From Acanthopleuribacter pedis (GTDB lineage Bacteria > Acidobacteriota > Holophagae > Acanthopleuribacterales > Acanthopleuribacteraceae), in assembly GCF_017377855.1 (NCBI RefSeq), contig NZ_JAFREP010000013.1:186001-250000 (forward strand): a stretch of 64,000 nt of DNA, written 5' to 3'. Position 1 is the first letter of the stretch. Each line of letters starts with the position of its first letter. Below are positions 42,534 to 51,440 of this stretch, piece by piece. The position numbers were made by a program, and so were the translations under genes. The notes beneath the pieces are model-generated. The model was not told the DNA's origin, did not search any database, and was given only the letters and a program-made list of their open reading frames with translations.

Positions 42534-42574
42534 AGAGGAGAGAAAAATGCTTCTGACAAGTTGTCGTTCTTGAT
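42505..42574 (-). ncRNA. Candidate small RNA, about 70 nt
   Basis: On the minus strand a TATACT -10 box (42581-42586) with a weak TTCGGA -35 box at 16 bases predicts a start near 42574. The RNA would have a short hairpin GACAA-C-TTGTC, then a C/U-rich stretch UUUCUCUCCUCUC that is complementary to Shine-Dalgarno sequences, then the terminator. The frame that crosses it runs through the terminator, so it is probably not coding. The gene at 42834 ends 250 bases upstream, so this terminator could instead be its distant end. Confidence 0.5.
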
Positions 42575-42833
42575 GGGCAAAGTATAAGCGATAAGGTCTT
42601 TTTCCGAAGTAAACATAGCGTAAAAGTAGTATTTTTGACTCTTTTCACACCTCATTACACATCAGATAACCGTCATATTTCTAGGAAATCTCACCGACCA
42701 AACCCGCAGGTTACAAGCGATCCTCCCCATCTCTTTCAACGACCCCACTGTCGACCCAACGCTTAAATCGAAATCAACATGCTCTAAACCAGCAACTTAC
42801 AAAGAATCAAACAACCCACGTCTTTCCCACCGC

Positions 42834-43238
42834 TCACGCGGTCTGACGACGGAATGCGCGCCACAAACCCCATGCCTGAAGCGTGGCCAAAGCCTCCACC
42901 ACCACGCCAACAGCCAAAACAGCAAAGCGACCCTCACGGCTAAGGGTCCCCGGGAAGGCAACCAACAAGACGACACTGGCAAGCACCCACACCACATCCA
43001 ACACCGTAAAGTAAACCAACTCGGCCACAATCGGCTTACGACGCTTTAAGGCAATCAGGATGTGCCCGGCAAAAAACAGCAGTGAGCCACCGATCACGGC
43101 CGGAATCGCCGCGTGTTGTAAACCCAGCCATACGGCGGCTTGGGGTGCCAACACCAACAGCGTGGCACCGGTTAAAAGAGAAAACAGCGCGTTCGCAAAG
43201 AACGGCGCGCCTGGCATTGAAGAAAAAGACAGGTTCAT
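42834..43238 (-). CDS. Small four-helix membrane protein
   Basis: A 134-residue protein with four hydrophobic segments (about 12-31, 41-60, 71-95, 101-122) and short loops. The start ATG at 43238 has GAGGTGG upstream; a GTG three codons earlier is possible. Helix spacing resembles DoxX-like or small SPW-type membrane proteins, but no diagnostic residue was found. It is divergent from an HxlR-type regulator 134 bases away, the usual layout for a regulator and its target, so redox or xenobiotic stress control is a reasonable guess. Confidence 0.7.
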   Translation of the reverse strand: MNLSFSSMPGAPFFANALFSLLTGATLLVLAPQAAVWLGLQHAAIPAVIGGSLLFFAGHILIALKRRKPIVAELVYFTVLDVVWVLASVVLLVAFPGTLSREGRFAVLAVGVVVEALATLQAWGLWRAFRRQTA

Positions 43239-43293
43239 GGGGACCACCTCGAGGAGTAAAAATCGACCGGATAACCAAGTCGCTATATATTTT

Positions 43294-43305
43294 TTAAGTT
43301 CTTAA
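43294..43305. promoter_or_regulatory. Palindrome in the divergent HxlR/membrane-protein region
   Basis: TTAAGTTCTTAA is a perfect 5-bp inverted repeat around TT. It lies in the AT-rich 133-base gap between the HxlR-family gene and its divergent neighbour, where such regulators usually bind. The surrounding AT richness makes a chance palindrome possible. Confidence 0.4.
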
Positions 43306-43371
43306 GATATTAAAGTCAAGTTTCTGGCCTCTTTTTTTAAATTGATCTACAATCAGGCCCGGAGGTGTTTC

Positions 43372-44019
43372 ATGTCGCGAAAACGCGGTTACCACCAACG
43401 TTGCTCCCTCGCCCGAGCACTCGACGTCATCGGCGAACGCTGGACGATGCTCTTGATCCGCAACCTACTCGCCGGACCCCGACGCTATAAGGACCTCGCC
43501 GCCGACCTGCCCGCCATGGGCACCAACCTCTTGGCTTCCCGCCTCAAACATCTCGAGGCACACGGCTTGGTCGAACAAGCCCTGCTACCCCCACCCCTTT
43601 CCGTCAAAGCCTACCGATTAACCGAAGACGGCCTAGCCTTGGCCCCCGCGCTCGCCGCATTAGCCCATTGGGGCATGCGTCTGCCGCCCGGCGAGTCCGA
43701 CGCGGCCTGGTCACCCCAGTGGAACGCCCTTGCTTTCCGCGCGCGTTTTCGCCCTGAAACCTGCCTGGATCGCGATGAAAAATACGGCTTCGTGATCGGC
43801 GACTACCACCACACGGTTCACGTCCATCACGGCCAAATGACCTATCTCGAAACCTTGCGCGAGGATGCCGCCTTTGTCCTTTCCGCCGCGGCGGCCAACT
43901 TCCAAGCGGTTTTTGCCGACGGAACCCTCCCCCTCGAAACCGCCTTGGAACGGGGCGTCTTGACGCTAAGCGGTGATCGCGCGGCCTTTGTCCGTTGTCT
44001 GGCTACTTTTGCCCCGTAA
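43372..44019 (+). CDS. HxlR-family transcriptional regulator
   Basis: A 215-residue protein. The N-terminal winged helix (about 5-105) carries the HxlR text CSLARALDVIGERWTMLLIRNLL and RRYKDLAADLPAMGTNLLASRL. A C-terminal extension of about 100 residues with an alternating beta/alpha pattern, SCP2-like, may bind a small ligand. The Cys at the start of the HxlR domain is retained. The ATG at 43372 follows GGAGGTG; an upstream ATG at 43342 lacks a site. It is divergent from the four-helix membrane protein gene. Confidence 0.9.
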   Translation: MSRKRGYHQRCSLARALDVIGERWTMLLIRNLLAGPRRYKDLAADLPAMGTNLLASRLKHLEAHGLVEQALLPPPLSVKAYRLTEDGLALAPALAALAHWGMRLPPGESDAAWSPQWNALAFRARFRPETCLDRDEKYGFVIGDYHHTVHVHHGQMTYLETLREDAAFVLSAAAANFQAVFADGTLPLETALERGVLTLSGDRAAFVRCLATFAP

Positions 44020-44041
44020 CATCCCAACCACGCAAAACGCG

Positions 44042-45070
44042 CTAAGCAGCAAGGAGGTAATCACGACCCGCTCGAAACCCCTTTTCCTCTAAAAACGCGG
44101 CGATTTGTTCGCGAGCGCCGCGGCTCCCCACGTAGGCCAACACAAAACAACGAGCGGGTTCCGGTATCGCAGCAGGAGCGACCACGGGTTTTTCATCAAT
44201 GGTCTGTCCGATTTTCTTGGGGTTAATATCGATATAAGATGCGATGGTTAGCCCGTTTTCTTCCAACATCTTGGCACGTTTGCGCGTGGTGCGTCCGGCA
44301 CCCCACACCCAAATCGGGCGCGGCTTATTCTTCAAGTGGCGGCTCAAGAAACGCTGCAGGTACAGTGCTTTCGCGCGGTAAAAAGCAAGATCGGTATAAC
44401 GTTCGTGGACCCGGGTTAACCGATCCTCCCGTTCTCGCCAAGAAACCAACACCTCTGGGAGTTTCGACATCTTCACGCCGGCGTCCAACCAGCGCAACCA
44501 AAGTTCATAATCCTCGGGGAACGCACCGTCTCGGTAGCCGCCAAAACGCGCCACGCAGTCGCGGCGGAACATCACGCTGGGGTGAACCAAGGGCGATTCT
44601 ACAAAACGGTTCAACCAAATCATCTCGGGTTCGCAGAGCTCATTAGACCAATCGACGTACAAGGCAAAACCGCGGTTGCGTTCGGCATCCCCGTCATAAG
44701 CCACCCGCGCCGCTACCAAGCCAATCTCGGGATGCGCCTGGAGGAAACGCGCCTGCCTGGCCAGTCGATCCGGGGCGCATTGGTCATCCGCATCCATTCG
44801 CGCGATCCAATCCGCCCGAACATGGGTTAACCCAAGATTAAGCGCGGCGACGATGCCGCCGTGGGGTGCATGGAACACGCGAAAGCGAGGATCCTCCCGC
44901 GCGATTTGGTCTAAATAAGCGGCTGTTCCGTCCTCGGAGCCGTCATTGACCACCACACACTCAAAGGCACAATCACGCTGCGCCTGGACCGCGGCCACGG
45001 CTTCGGGTAGGTAGGGCATGCCGTTGTAGACCGGCATCAGGACCGAAACGGCCGGACGGGTTTCAGACAC
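44042..45070 (-). CDS. Family 2 glycosyltransferase
   Basis: The 342-residue protein has the GT-A fold: VSVLMPVYNGMPYLPEAV at the N-terminus, VVVNDGSEDGT for nucleotide-sugar binding, DADD as the metal-binding DxD (about 93-96), and the acceptor-side ED motif in FPEDYELWLR. A C-terminal add-on (IWVWGAGRTTRKRAKMLEENG, read in two blocks) looks like a small Rossmann domain. The start is GTG. It is five bases downstream of the DUF2147 gene, so they are cotranscribed. The sugar and acceptor are not predictable. Confidence 0.88.
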   Translation of the reverse strand: MSETRPAVSVLMPVYNGMPYLPEAVAAVQAQRDCAFECVVVNDGSEDGTAAYLDQIAREDPRFRVFHAPHGGIVAALNLGLTHVRADWIARMDADDQCAPDRLARQARFLQAHPEIGLVAARVAYDGDAERNRGFALYVDWSNELCEPEMIWLNRFVESPLVHPSVMFRRDCVARFGGYRDGAFPEDYELWLRWLDAGVKMSKLPEVLVSWREREDRLTRVHERYTDLAFYRAKALYLQRFLSRHLKNKPRPIWVWGAGRTTRKRAKMLEENGLTIASYIDINPKKIGQTIDEKPVVAPAAIPEPARCFVLAYVGSRGAREQIAAFLEEKGFRAGRDYLLAA

Positions 45071-45075
45071 GGGTG

Positions 45076-45561
45076 TTATTCGACCGCGTACTGGGCGTCA
45101 CTGGGCTCCCTGGTCCAAGTCGTGGTGCGACCCAAGGCGGGAATACCGATGTAACCGCGCACCTGTAAATGACCCTCTTCGGAGATTTTCATTTTGCACT
45201 TATAGGTTTTGCCACTTTCGGGATCGTAGATGCGGCCGCTAACCCAACTGCCCTCATCGAAAACGAAACCGGTCATAATCTCCAAACCGACAATGGAGCG
45301 GGACCGCAACGCCTTCTTGGGATTCTCGCGATCCACCTTGGGTTTCCCCGCCATTTGGTCGTGTTCATCGTAAAGCGGATCTTTCAGCCAGGTGATTTTG
45401 CCGCAGAATTTGCCTTCGCAGGCATAGATTTCAATGCGGGAATCATCTTTTTCGGTGAACCAGGTACCCAGCACCGCGTCGCTTTGGGTAACGGTGCTGT
45501 CCGCCGCCGAAAGCAAGCTTCCGCCAATCAGATAAAAAGCAATCATTAACCACTGTTTCAT
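45076..45561 (-). CDS. Exported DUF2147 protein
   Basis: A 161-residue protein with a signal peptide (MKQWLMIAFYLIGGSLLSAA). The DUF2147 core is present: LGTWFTEKDDSRIEIYACEGKFCGKI, followed by WLKDP, GLEIMTGF and GRIYDPESGKTYKCKM. The family is a small periplasmic beta-barrel of unknown role, sometimes linked to adhesion or envelope modification. The frame is open upstream, but the ATG at 45561 has GAGGAG and starts the signal peptide. It is first in an operon with a GT2 glycosyltransferase. Confidence 0.88.
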   Translation of the reverse strand: MKQWLMIAFYLIGGSLLSAADSTVTQSDAVLGTWFTEKDDSRIEIYACEGKFCGKITWLKDPLYDEHDQMAGKPKVDRENPKKALRSRSIVGLEIMTGFVFDEGSWVSGRIYDPESGKTYKCKMKISEEGHLQVRGYIGIPALGRTTTWTREPSDAQYAVE

Positions 45562-45627
45562 GAAAACGTTCTCCTCATGCTGAGCAAGGCCGGGCGGGCA
45601 CCGCATCGCGCAACCCGCCGGCAAGGC

Positions 45628-45862
45628 TAGCCCGCATTTCTCACAAGGAATTCTACCACGGGGCAACCCATGCGATTACAAGGGGGCGGCCTTCCGCGGG
45701 GCGGCCATCCGCGGGGCGGCCATCCGCCTTACTCGGTCGAGCCGCCTTCGCCTCAGCTGCTACGCCGATAGGTCGGACCCCTGTGCCGTTTCTCCGTCGC
45801 AATCTTCGTACTCACAAGGCTTTCAGCTTCTCGCCACGAATCCTTGTGAGAACCGCAGGCTA
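45628..45862. repeat. Family A element, copy A4 (235 bp)
   Basis: The ends TAGCCCGCATTTCTCACAAGG and CCTTGTGAGAACCGCAGGCTA are inverted repeats. The interior shares GGGGCGGCC(A/T)TCCGC units, CTCGGTCGAGCCG, CTCAGCTGCTACGCCGA and GGTCGGACCCCTGTGCCG with A3. The right-hand CTA is the TAG stop of the FadL gene on the minus strand. Confidence 0.82.
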
Positions 45863-47170
45863 AAACTGACGGCCGATGGAGAAGGCGGTCAAAATGGCGC
45901 CACCATTGCGAACGGTGGACGGCAACACCCCGTCGGCCAACTGCTGGTCCGGCAAGTCGCGATCTTTAATGGTTAGGTAGTTGACCGCCAGGGAAATCGT
46001 CCATTCGCCGGTGTTAAAGGTGGTTCCCAAATTAATCAGGGTACGGTCGTTGGTGGGCAAGCGGTAATCGATGGTTTCCTCACGCAACGGGGAATCATCG
46101 TACACAAAACCGGTTTGCACCCAAATGGCGTCGGTTACGCGGAACTCGGCGCCGATGTTGTACTTCCAACTGTCTTGCCAATTCTCGGGAGACACGGTTT
46201 CGGTAACCCCCACGCCCAGGCCGGGAATGATAATAATGGGACGATCAAATTCCAAACGAATCTCGTCAAAGGACTCCCAACCGGTATAGACGGCGCCAAA
46301 GGTCAAGCTCCAGGCCTCGGAAGGCTTGTAGGAAGCCCCGAAAAAAGCCATGGCGGGCAAATCGAGTTCGGCGGTCCCGGGCGAATCGAGGAACAAGGTA
46401 TCGGGCAAACCCGCCGGTTTTTTGAATTTGACGGCACCGTTATCAACCTCTTGTTTGACCTCGCTGTAGTAAGACACACCGAACGACCACTGTTGGTTCA
46501 TGCGGTAAAACAGACCAAAGTTGAAGCCGTAACCCAAGGCGTCGCCGGTCACCCGTTGGTTGACATCGTAGGTGGTGGTTTCGGGGTTGTTGCGTTCATC
46601 GATCCCCAGCAAGGGGCTCGCGTCGACGGTACCTTCAAGAAGCACATCGAGGTACATGATGCGCACCCCGGCCGCCAGTGAGATCTGATCATTGACCTTC
46701 CAGGCGATGTTGGGGTTGAACTCGATGGTTTCAATGTTGGCGTCAATACTGTTGTAACGCCCGGCAAAGTCGTCTTCGAACTCGGAACCCAAGCCAAAAC
46801 GAGAGAAAACCCCGATACCCAACCAGAGGTTGTCGTCAATCGGGCGCGAATAGTAAACATGCGGCGGAATAAAAAAATCGTCCTGGGGTTCCGCGGTAGT
46901 CACGCGGCCGGTATAGGTATTGGTCAGACTCAGATCGGCGCTGGGGGTGATCAGGGTCATACCGGCCATAAAGTGGGTCCCTTCCAAATTGGTAATCCCG
47001 GCCGGGTTGTAAAAAATTGCGGAAGCGTCATCTCCCGCGGCGGGCAAACCGCCTTGCGCATTGCCGCGCGCGCTACCTTGGTACAGGGCAAACCCGGCGC
47101 CAAAAACCGGCAGGCAGCCGGCGAGCAAGAAACAGAAAAGTGGTGCGCGCCAAGAACGATAGACGCTCAT
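45860..47170 (-). CDS. FadL/OmpP1-family outer membrane transporter
   Basis: A 436-residue beta-barrel protein with a signal peptide (ends near PVFGAG). The FadL N-terminal hatch NAQGGLPAAGDDASAIFYNPAG is present, where the NPA motif marks the family. Alternating strands and a terminal Phe (SIGRQF) give an outer-membrane assembly signal. It should take up hydrophobic compounds such as fatty acids or aromatics. GGAGG lies six bases before the ATG. Its stop is supplied by the end of a family A repeat. A second FadL-type gene lies at 53858. Confidence 0.93.
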   Translation of the reverse strand: MSVYRSWRAPLFCFLLAGCLPVFGAGFALYQGSARGNAQGGLPAAGDDASAIFYNPAGITNLEGTHFMAGMTLITPSADLSLTNTYTGRVTTAEPQDDFFIPPHVYYSRPIDDNLWLGIGVFSRFGLGSEFEDDFAGRYNSIDANIETIEFNPNIAWKVNDQISLAAGVRIMYLDVLLEGTVDASPLLGIDERNNPETTTYDVNQRVTGDALGYGFNFGLFYRMNQQWSFGVSYYSEVKQEVDNGAVKFKKPAGLPDTLFLDSPGTAELDLPAMAFFGASYKPSEAWSLTFGAVYTGWESFDEIRLEFDRPIIIIPGLGVGVTETVSPENWQDSWKYNIGAEFRVTDAIWVQTGFVYDDSPLREETIDYRLPTNDRTLINLGTTFNTGEWTISLAVNYLTIKDRDLPDQQLADGVLPSTVRNGGAILTAFSIGRQF

Positions 47171-47539
47171 TCAAGCCTCCAAAAATCCATCAAAAAGCCT
47201 TGTCACGAATGGGTCGCGGCAACAGGTCTGACCTGTGTTTCAACTTAAAGTCCTGTCGATACCGTTTACTCGGTTTCCGGTTCAGCACCCGTCTCATGGT
47301 TAGGAAGAATAGGCCGGCGGGAAAATTCACATGTGCTCGGTCATCGCCTCTGCCAATCCCACTACCGAAACACGGGTTCTCGAAGCTGTATGTCCAGATC
47401 CGAAACACTCGCCCAAAGCAGGAAAAATTGTGACCATTAAAGCACCTGCCCCCAAAAAAGCCTAGCCCGAAATGAAGGAGCGCCCATTTTCGTGGCGGGG
47501 ATGGGTTTCCATGGATGATCATGGCTTGATCTTCGTTTA

Positions 47540-47821
47540 AATCTCAGGATTTCAGGGTTAACACGGGATGCGGCTTTTCTTTCCCGCCCTGTTCGCCCCC
47601 TTCCCGACACGGATGGGGCCATTGCTTCGAATCGGCAGCCCGAAGAAAGGCAGGCTCGCGGGCTTTCCCCTATTACCCGAAACGGATCACTTCAAGGCGC
47701 AACCAAGCTTGACCGAACACCCGCGGCTCAATGGCCAACCCATCCATCCAAGGCGCAACGCGGCGTGGTCAACCGCAACGCCGACCGCCCATCCTCAAAC
47801 CATCCGATTATCCTGAGAAAT
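47540..47821. repeat. Family B element (about 280 bp)
   Basis: The ends AATCTCAGGAT and ATCCTGAGAAAT are inverted repeats as in the copy at 32403. The interior includes AACACGGGATGCGG and CCCGACACGGATGG, also seen at 27899-28091. It occupies much of the 750-base gap between the FadL gene and ftsH, which holds no other recognised feature. Confidence 0.6.
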
Positions 47822-47891
47822 AACAAAAACCAAGCCTACCCCAACCGGGACAAACCCAGCCCCCATCCGCCAACCATCCAGAAATTAATAA

Positions 47892-47914
47892 AGGCCCGCA
47901 CGAGGCGGGCCTTC
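47892..47914 (-). terminator. Terminator of ftsH
   Basis: AAGGCCCGC (47892-47900) pairs perfectly with GCGGGCCTT (47906-47914). On the minus strand it is followed by TATTAATTT. It starts eight bases after the ftsH stop. Confidence 0.75.
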
Positions 47915-47921
47915 AGTTTAA

Positions 47922-49904
47922 CTAGGTTTGGGCAAGCGGTGGCGGGTCGGGTAAAACGCCCAGCCCCGGCTTGGGTTTTGGATCACTGCCCCCCTCGGAA
48001 ATGTGGGGTTTGGCTTGTGGATCGTGTTTGGGATTGGTGAGGGTCACCGGCTGACGCGCTAAAAGCTGCTCAACCTGCCAATCATTGAGGGTTTCGATGT
48101 CGAGTAACTTCTCGGCCATGGTTTCCACAATGTCGCGGTTGTCGGTGAGAATTTTGCGCGCCCGCGCATCGGCCTCATCAATCAACCGTTTGACTTCGGC
48201 GTCAATAATTTGCGCGGTTTTCTCGGAAGTGGCTTGCGCCCGGTTGTAATCGCGACCCAGGAACGGCTGGTTGTTGCCTTCCCGCAAACAGATCGGTCCG
48301 ATGGCTTTGCTCATCCCCAAGTCACAAATCATTTGCTTGGTGATGTTGGTGGCAACCTCAATATCGTTGCTGGCACCGGAGGTGGTCTGATTGAGGAACA
48401 GTTCCTCGGCAATGCGACCCCCCATCAGGATGGCAAGCCGGTTTTCCAGGTAGGTGGCGGTATAGGAACGTCGATCATCCAAAGGCAATTGGATGGTGAC
48501 TCCCAAGGCGCGGCCCCGTGGAATGATGGTGACCTTGTGAACCGGATCGGCTTCGCCGATGAGGGCGGCAACAACCGCGTGACCGGATTCGTGAATGGCG
48601 GTGTTGCGTTTTTCTTCCTCAGAGAGGATCATGCTGCGCCGCTCGGCACCCATCATAATTTTGTCTTTGGCGTCCTCTAGGTCGGCGCGAAAGACCATTT
48701 TCTTACCCTTACGGGCCGCCAACAACGCGGCTTCATTGACCATGTTGGCCAAGTCGGCACCGGAGAATCCGGGCGCACCACGTGCGATGGAAGGCAGATC
48801 GACATCCTGGGACAGTGGCACCCGTGCGGTGTGCACCTTAAGAATGGCCTCGCGACCTTTGACGTCGGGCAGATCAACGACCACACGGCGGTCGAAACGG
48901 CCGGGACGCAACAAAGCGGGATCGAGCACGTCGGGTCGGTTGGTGGCGGCCACCAAAATGACGCCGTCGTTGCTTTCAAAGCCGTCCATTTCAACGAGTA
49001 ATTGGTTTAAGGTTTGCTCGCGTTCGTCGTGACCACCGCCCATGCCGGCACCACGGTGGCGGCCAACGGCGTCGATTTCGTCGATGAAGATAATGCAGGG
49101 CGCGTTTTTCTTGCCTTGTTCGAACAAGTCGCGAACCCGCGAGGCACCGACCCCGACGAACATTTCAACAAAGTCCGAGCCGGAAATGGAGAAGAAGGGC
49201 ACATTGGCTTCGCCCGCGGTGGCACGCGCCAACAAGGTTTTCCCGGTTCCCGGGGGGCCCATCAGCAAAACACCCTTGGGGATTTTGCCGCCCAACCGTT
49301 GAAACTTCTGCGGCTCTTTCAGGAATTCGATAATTTCTTGCAGTTCTTCCTTGGCTTCATCACAGCCCGCTACATCAATATAGGTGATCTTTTTCTGACT
49401 ACCGGTCAGCAGCTTGGCTTTGCTTTTGCCAAACATCATGGCTTTGTTTCCACCGGCCTGCATCTGGCGGATGAAGAAAAACCACAGAACCAAAAAGAAC
49501 ACAAAAGGAAGAATCCAGGTAAGCACACCGATCAGTGCATCGCTTGCGGTGCTGTTTTCAAAAGTCACTTCGCTGTTGACGTGTTTTAAGGCCCAATCAA
49601 CAAAGCCGTCGTAAAGCATGTACGAGGCCGATATTCGCGTGATGTTGCGACCATCGTCGGTTTTAGGTAAAGGTTTCGTTTGCTTCTCTTCGCCGGTCCC
49701 TGTCCAGCCTTCTTGAAGAACCGCTTCAACCCGGGTCTGGGAAATCTTCAGCGACTTGATCATGTTGCTCTCACCAAAGGTGACAACTTCGCTGAAGCTA
49801 ACCTCTTCCACACTACCGCCGGCGTTTCTCTGATAAAAGAAGATCGCCCCTATCGCGGTGGGCACCAGTAACCAAAGAGTGATGGTCTTGAGTGTGTTGC
49901 TCAA
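47922..49904 (-). CDS. ftsH: ATP-dependent zinc metalloprotease FtsH
   Basis: The 660-residue inner-membrane AAA+ protease has TM1 (about 8-25), a periplasmic domain, TM2 (about 125-147), Walker A GPPGTGKT (216-223), Walker B FIDEIDAV, the SRH motif RPGRFDRR and the zinc site HESGH (438-442). It degrades membrane and regulatory proteins. The best ribosome-binding site (GGAGGG) points to a TTG start at 49904 giving MSNTLKTITLWLL; a TTG five codons upstream is also in frame. The proline-rich tail (from about 625) is longer than in E. coli. It follows tilS, as in many bacteria. Confidence 0.97.
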   Translation of the reverse strand: MSNTLKTITLWLLVPTAIGAIFFYQRNAGGSVEEVSFSEVVTFGESNMIKSLKISQTRVEAVLQEGWTGTGEEKQTKPLPKTDDGRNITRISASYMLYDGFVDWALKHVNSEVTFENSTASDALIGVLTWILPFVFFLVLWFFFIRQMQAGGNKAMMFGKSKAKLLTGSQKKITYIDVAGCDEAKEELQEIIEFLKEPQKFQRLGGKIPKGVLLMGPPGTGKTLLARATAGEANVPFFSISGSDFVEMFVGVGASRVRDLFEQGKKNAPCIIFIDEIDAVGRHRGAGMGGGHDEREQTLNQLLVEMDGFESNDGVILVAATNRPDVLDPALLRPGRFDRRVVVDLPDVKGREAILKVHTARVPLSQDVDLPSIARGAPGFSGADLANMVNEAALLAARKGKKMVFRADLEDAKDKIMMGAERRSMILSEEEKRNTAIHESGHAVVAALIGEADPVHKVTIIPRGRALGVTIQLPLDDRRSYTATYLENRLAILMGGRIAEELFLNQTTSGASNDIEVATNITKQMICDLGMSKAIGPICLREGNNQPFLGRDYNRAQATSEKTAQIIDAEVKRLIDEADARARKILTDNRDIVETMAEKLLDIETLNDWQVEQLLARQPVTLTNPKHDPQAKPHISEGGSDPKPKPGLGVLPDPPPLAQT

Positions 49905-50079
49905 AAGCACGCCCTCCAAATAAATCCGTTCAAATATTGCATTCTAGCCGAAAGCCCGGGATAAAGCTACATTCGTCAATTTTTTGCATTTATCCCGATT
50001 GCTCGAAACGACTTGTTGCGGGCGGTCCGTCCAACCCGCGCATCACCGCTCGATCCAGATCCGATGGATCAAAGGGTTG

Positions 50080-51432
50080 TCACTTACGGGTTTCGATATG
50101 AACCGATTGCGGATGTTGCGCCAGGAAGTCGACGAAATGAACCTCGGCGCCGGTTTGTTTGCAGGCCAGGTTGGGTAGGAGACCGCGGAGTCGACGCGGG
50201 AACCGTTCGGTGCGGTACCACTCACGGATACGCGGGCCGAGCCCATCGGGAAGTGAAACAAACAAACCCTCACATTCATGCCAGGTCGCGACCGATTGAG
50301 GTGAAGGCGTTTTCGGAAAACGTTTCACCGCCTGGCCGCGGAGTATGGCCATTGTACGGCGTGCATGGGCGTTTTGTTTATCCCGCGTGCCGATTCCCTC
50401 GCCGGACGGCCGTGAGAAACGCCAGCGCCAGGGCCCCCAGTCAAACCATTCATCCCAATGACAAAACCGGGGTGCCGTGGGCAACGCGGGCCACCAGGTC
50501 AATCCGTCGCGGTCACAATAAACCACGCCGCCCTCATGCTGAAAGCTGCCGGTTTCCGCTGCCTGGAACCAAGCAATCAGTTGTTCGTGATGGGCGTTAA
50601 TCGGTGGTGGGCAGGGCAAACGCGCCCACCATTGCGCCAGGACAAATTCTTGCAGGTAATCAGGGGTTTCTTGCCACCAACCCCGCCGCAAGAGCGGACA
50701 CGGGATCCCCGCCTCGATCCAAAAACGATCCAACCAATCGCGCGCGGCGGCGTTTAGTTGGTCCTGAAGTTGGGTAAAAGAGGCGGCCCAACGCGACCAA
50801 CGGATCCAGGGCGCTTCATGGGCGCCGGCAAGGCGCGGCACCACTTCTTGACGCAGATAGTTGCGCTGAAAACGGGGATCGTAGTTGCTCGAGTCCTGGA
50901 CGTGGGGAACAGCGGCGACGGCGGCGTGGGCGAGGATGGTCGCCCGGGTGACATCCAGGAGCGGCCGCAAGCGGCGATTGCGGTGGGGCGCCATGGCCAA
51001 GGGCGAGGCGACACGAGCCCCGCGGCACAAGGCCAAAAGCATGGTTTCCATCTGGTCACCGGCGTGGTGGGCCAAAAGCGCAAATTCACCGGGTTGCAAC
51101 GCCCCGGCCAAGCGCGCGCGCCGGAAAGCGGCGGCCCGAAACTCAAAGTTGGCGCCGTCCCCGGCCTCAAAAACAGCCTCCACCAAGGGAACCTCGCGTT
51201 CAGCACAGCTTGCTCGGACCAGATCACGCGCGACCCTGGCGAAACGGCCGGTGCGGTGGTCGCAGTGAAAAGCCCGCACGGGTGCACCATGGATATGGCG
51301 CAACCGCAGCACAACATCGAGAAGCACCATGGAATCAACGCCCCCGGACACGGCCACCACCAAACCGGCGGCACCCTGGTAAGGCGGCGCGGCAAAACGC
51401 TGCACCAAAAATTGCAGCAGCGGGCTTTTCAT
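50080..51432 (-). CDS. tilS: tRNA(Ile)-lysidine synthase TilS
   Basis: A 450-residue N-type ATP pyrophosphatase with the PP-loop SGGVDS (29-34), FHCDHRTGR (a variant of the usual DHGLR segment), and LLAHHAGDQMETML. It attaches lysine to C34 of the AUA-reading tRNA-Ile. The C-terminal half is divergent and rich in Trp, but TilS C-terminal domains vary widely. It begins eight bases after the ECF sigma gene, so it probably shares that transcript, and lies upstream of ftsH. Confidence 0.92.
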   Translation of the reverse strand: MKSPLLQFLVQRFAAPPYQGAAGLVVAVSGGVDSMVLLDVVLRLRHIHGAPVRAFHCDHRTGRFARVARDLVRASCAEREVPLVEAVFEAGDGANFEFRAAAFRRARLAGALQPGEFALLAHHAGDQMETMLLALCRGARVASPLAMAPHRNRRLRPLLDVTRATILAHAAVAAVPHVQDSSNYDPRFQRNYLRQEVVPRLAGAHEAPWIRWSRWAASFTQLQDQLNAAARDWLDRFWIEAGIPCPLLRRGWWQETPDYLQEFVLAQWWARLPCPPPINAHHEQLIAWFQAAETGSFQHEGGVVYCDRDGLTWWPALPTAPRFCHWDEWFDWGPWRWRFSRPSGEGIGTRDKQNAHARRTMAILRGQAVKRFPKTPSPQSVATWHECEGLFVSLPDGLGPRIREWYRTERFPRRLRGLLPNLACKQTGAEVHFVDFLAQHPQSVHIETRK

Positions 51433-51440
51433 GAGAAACC

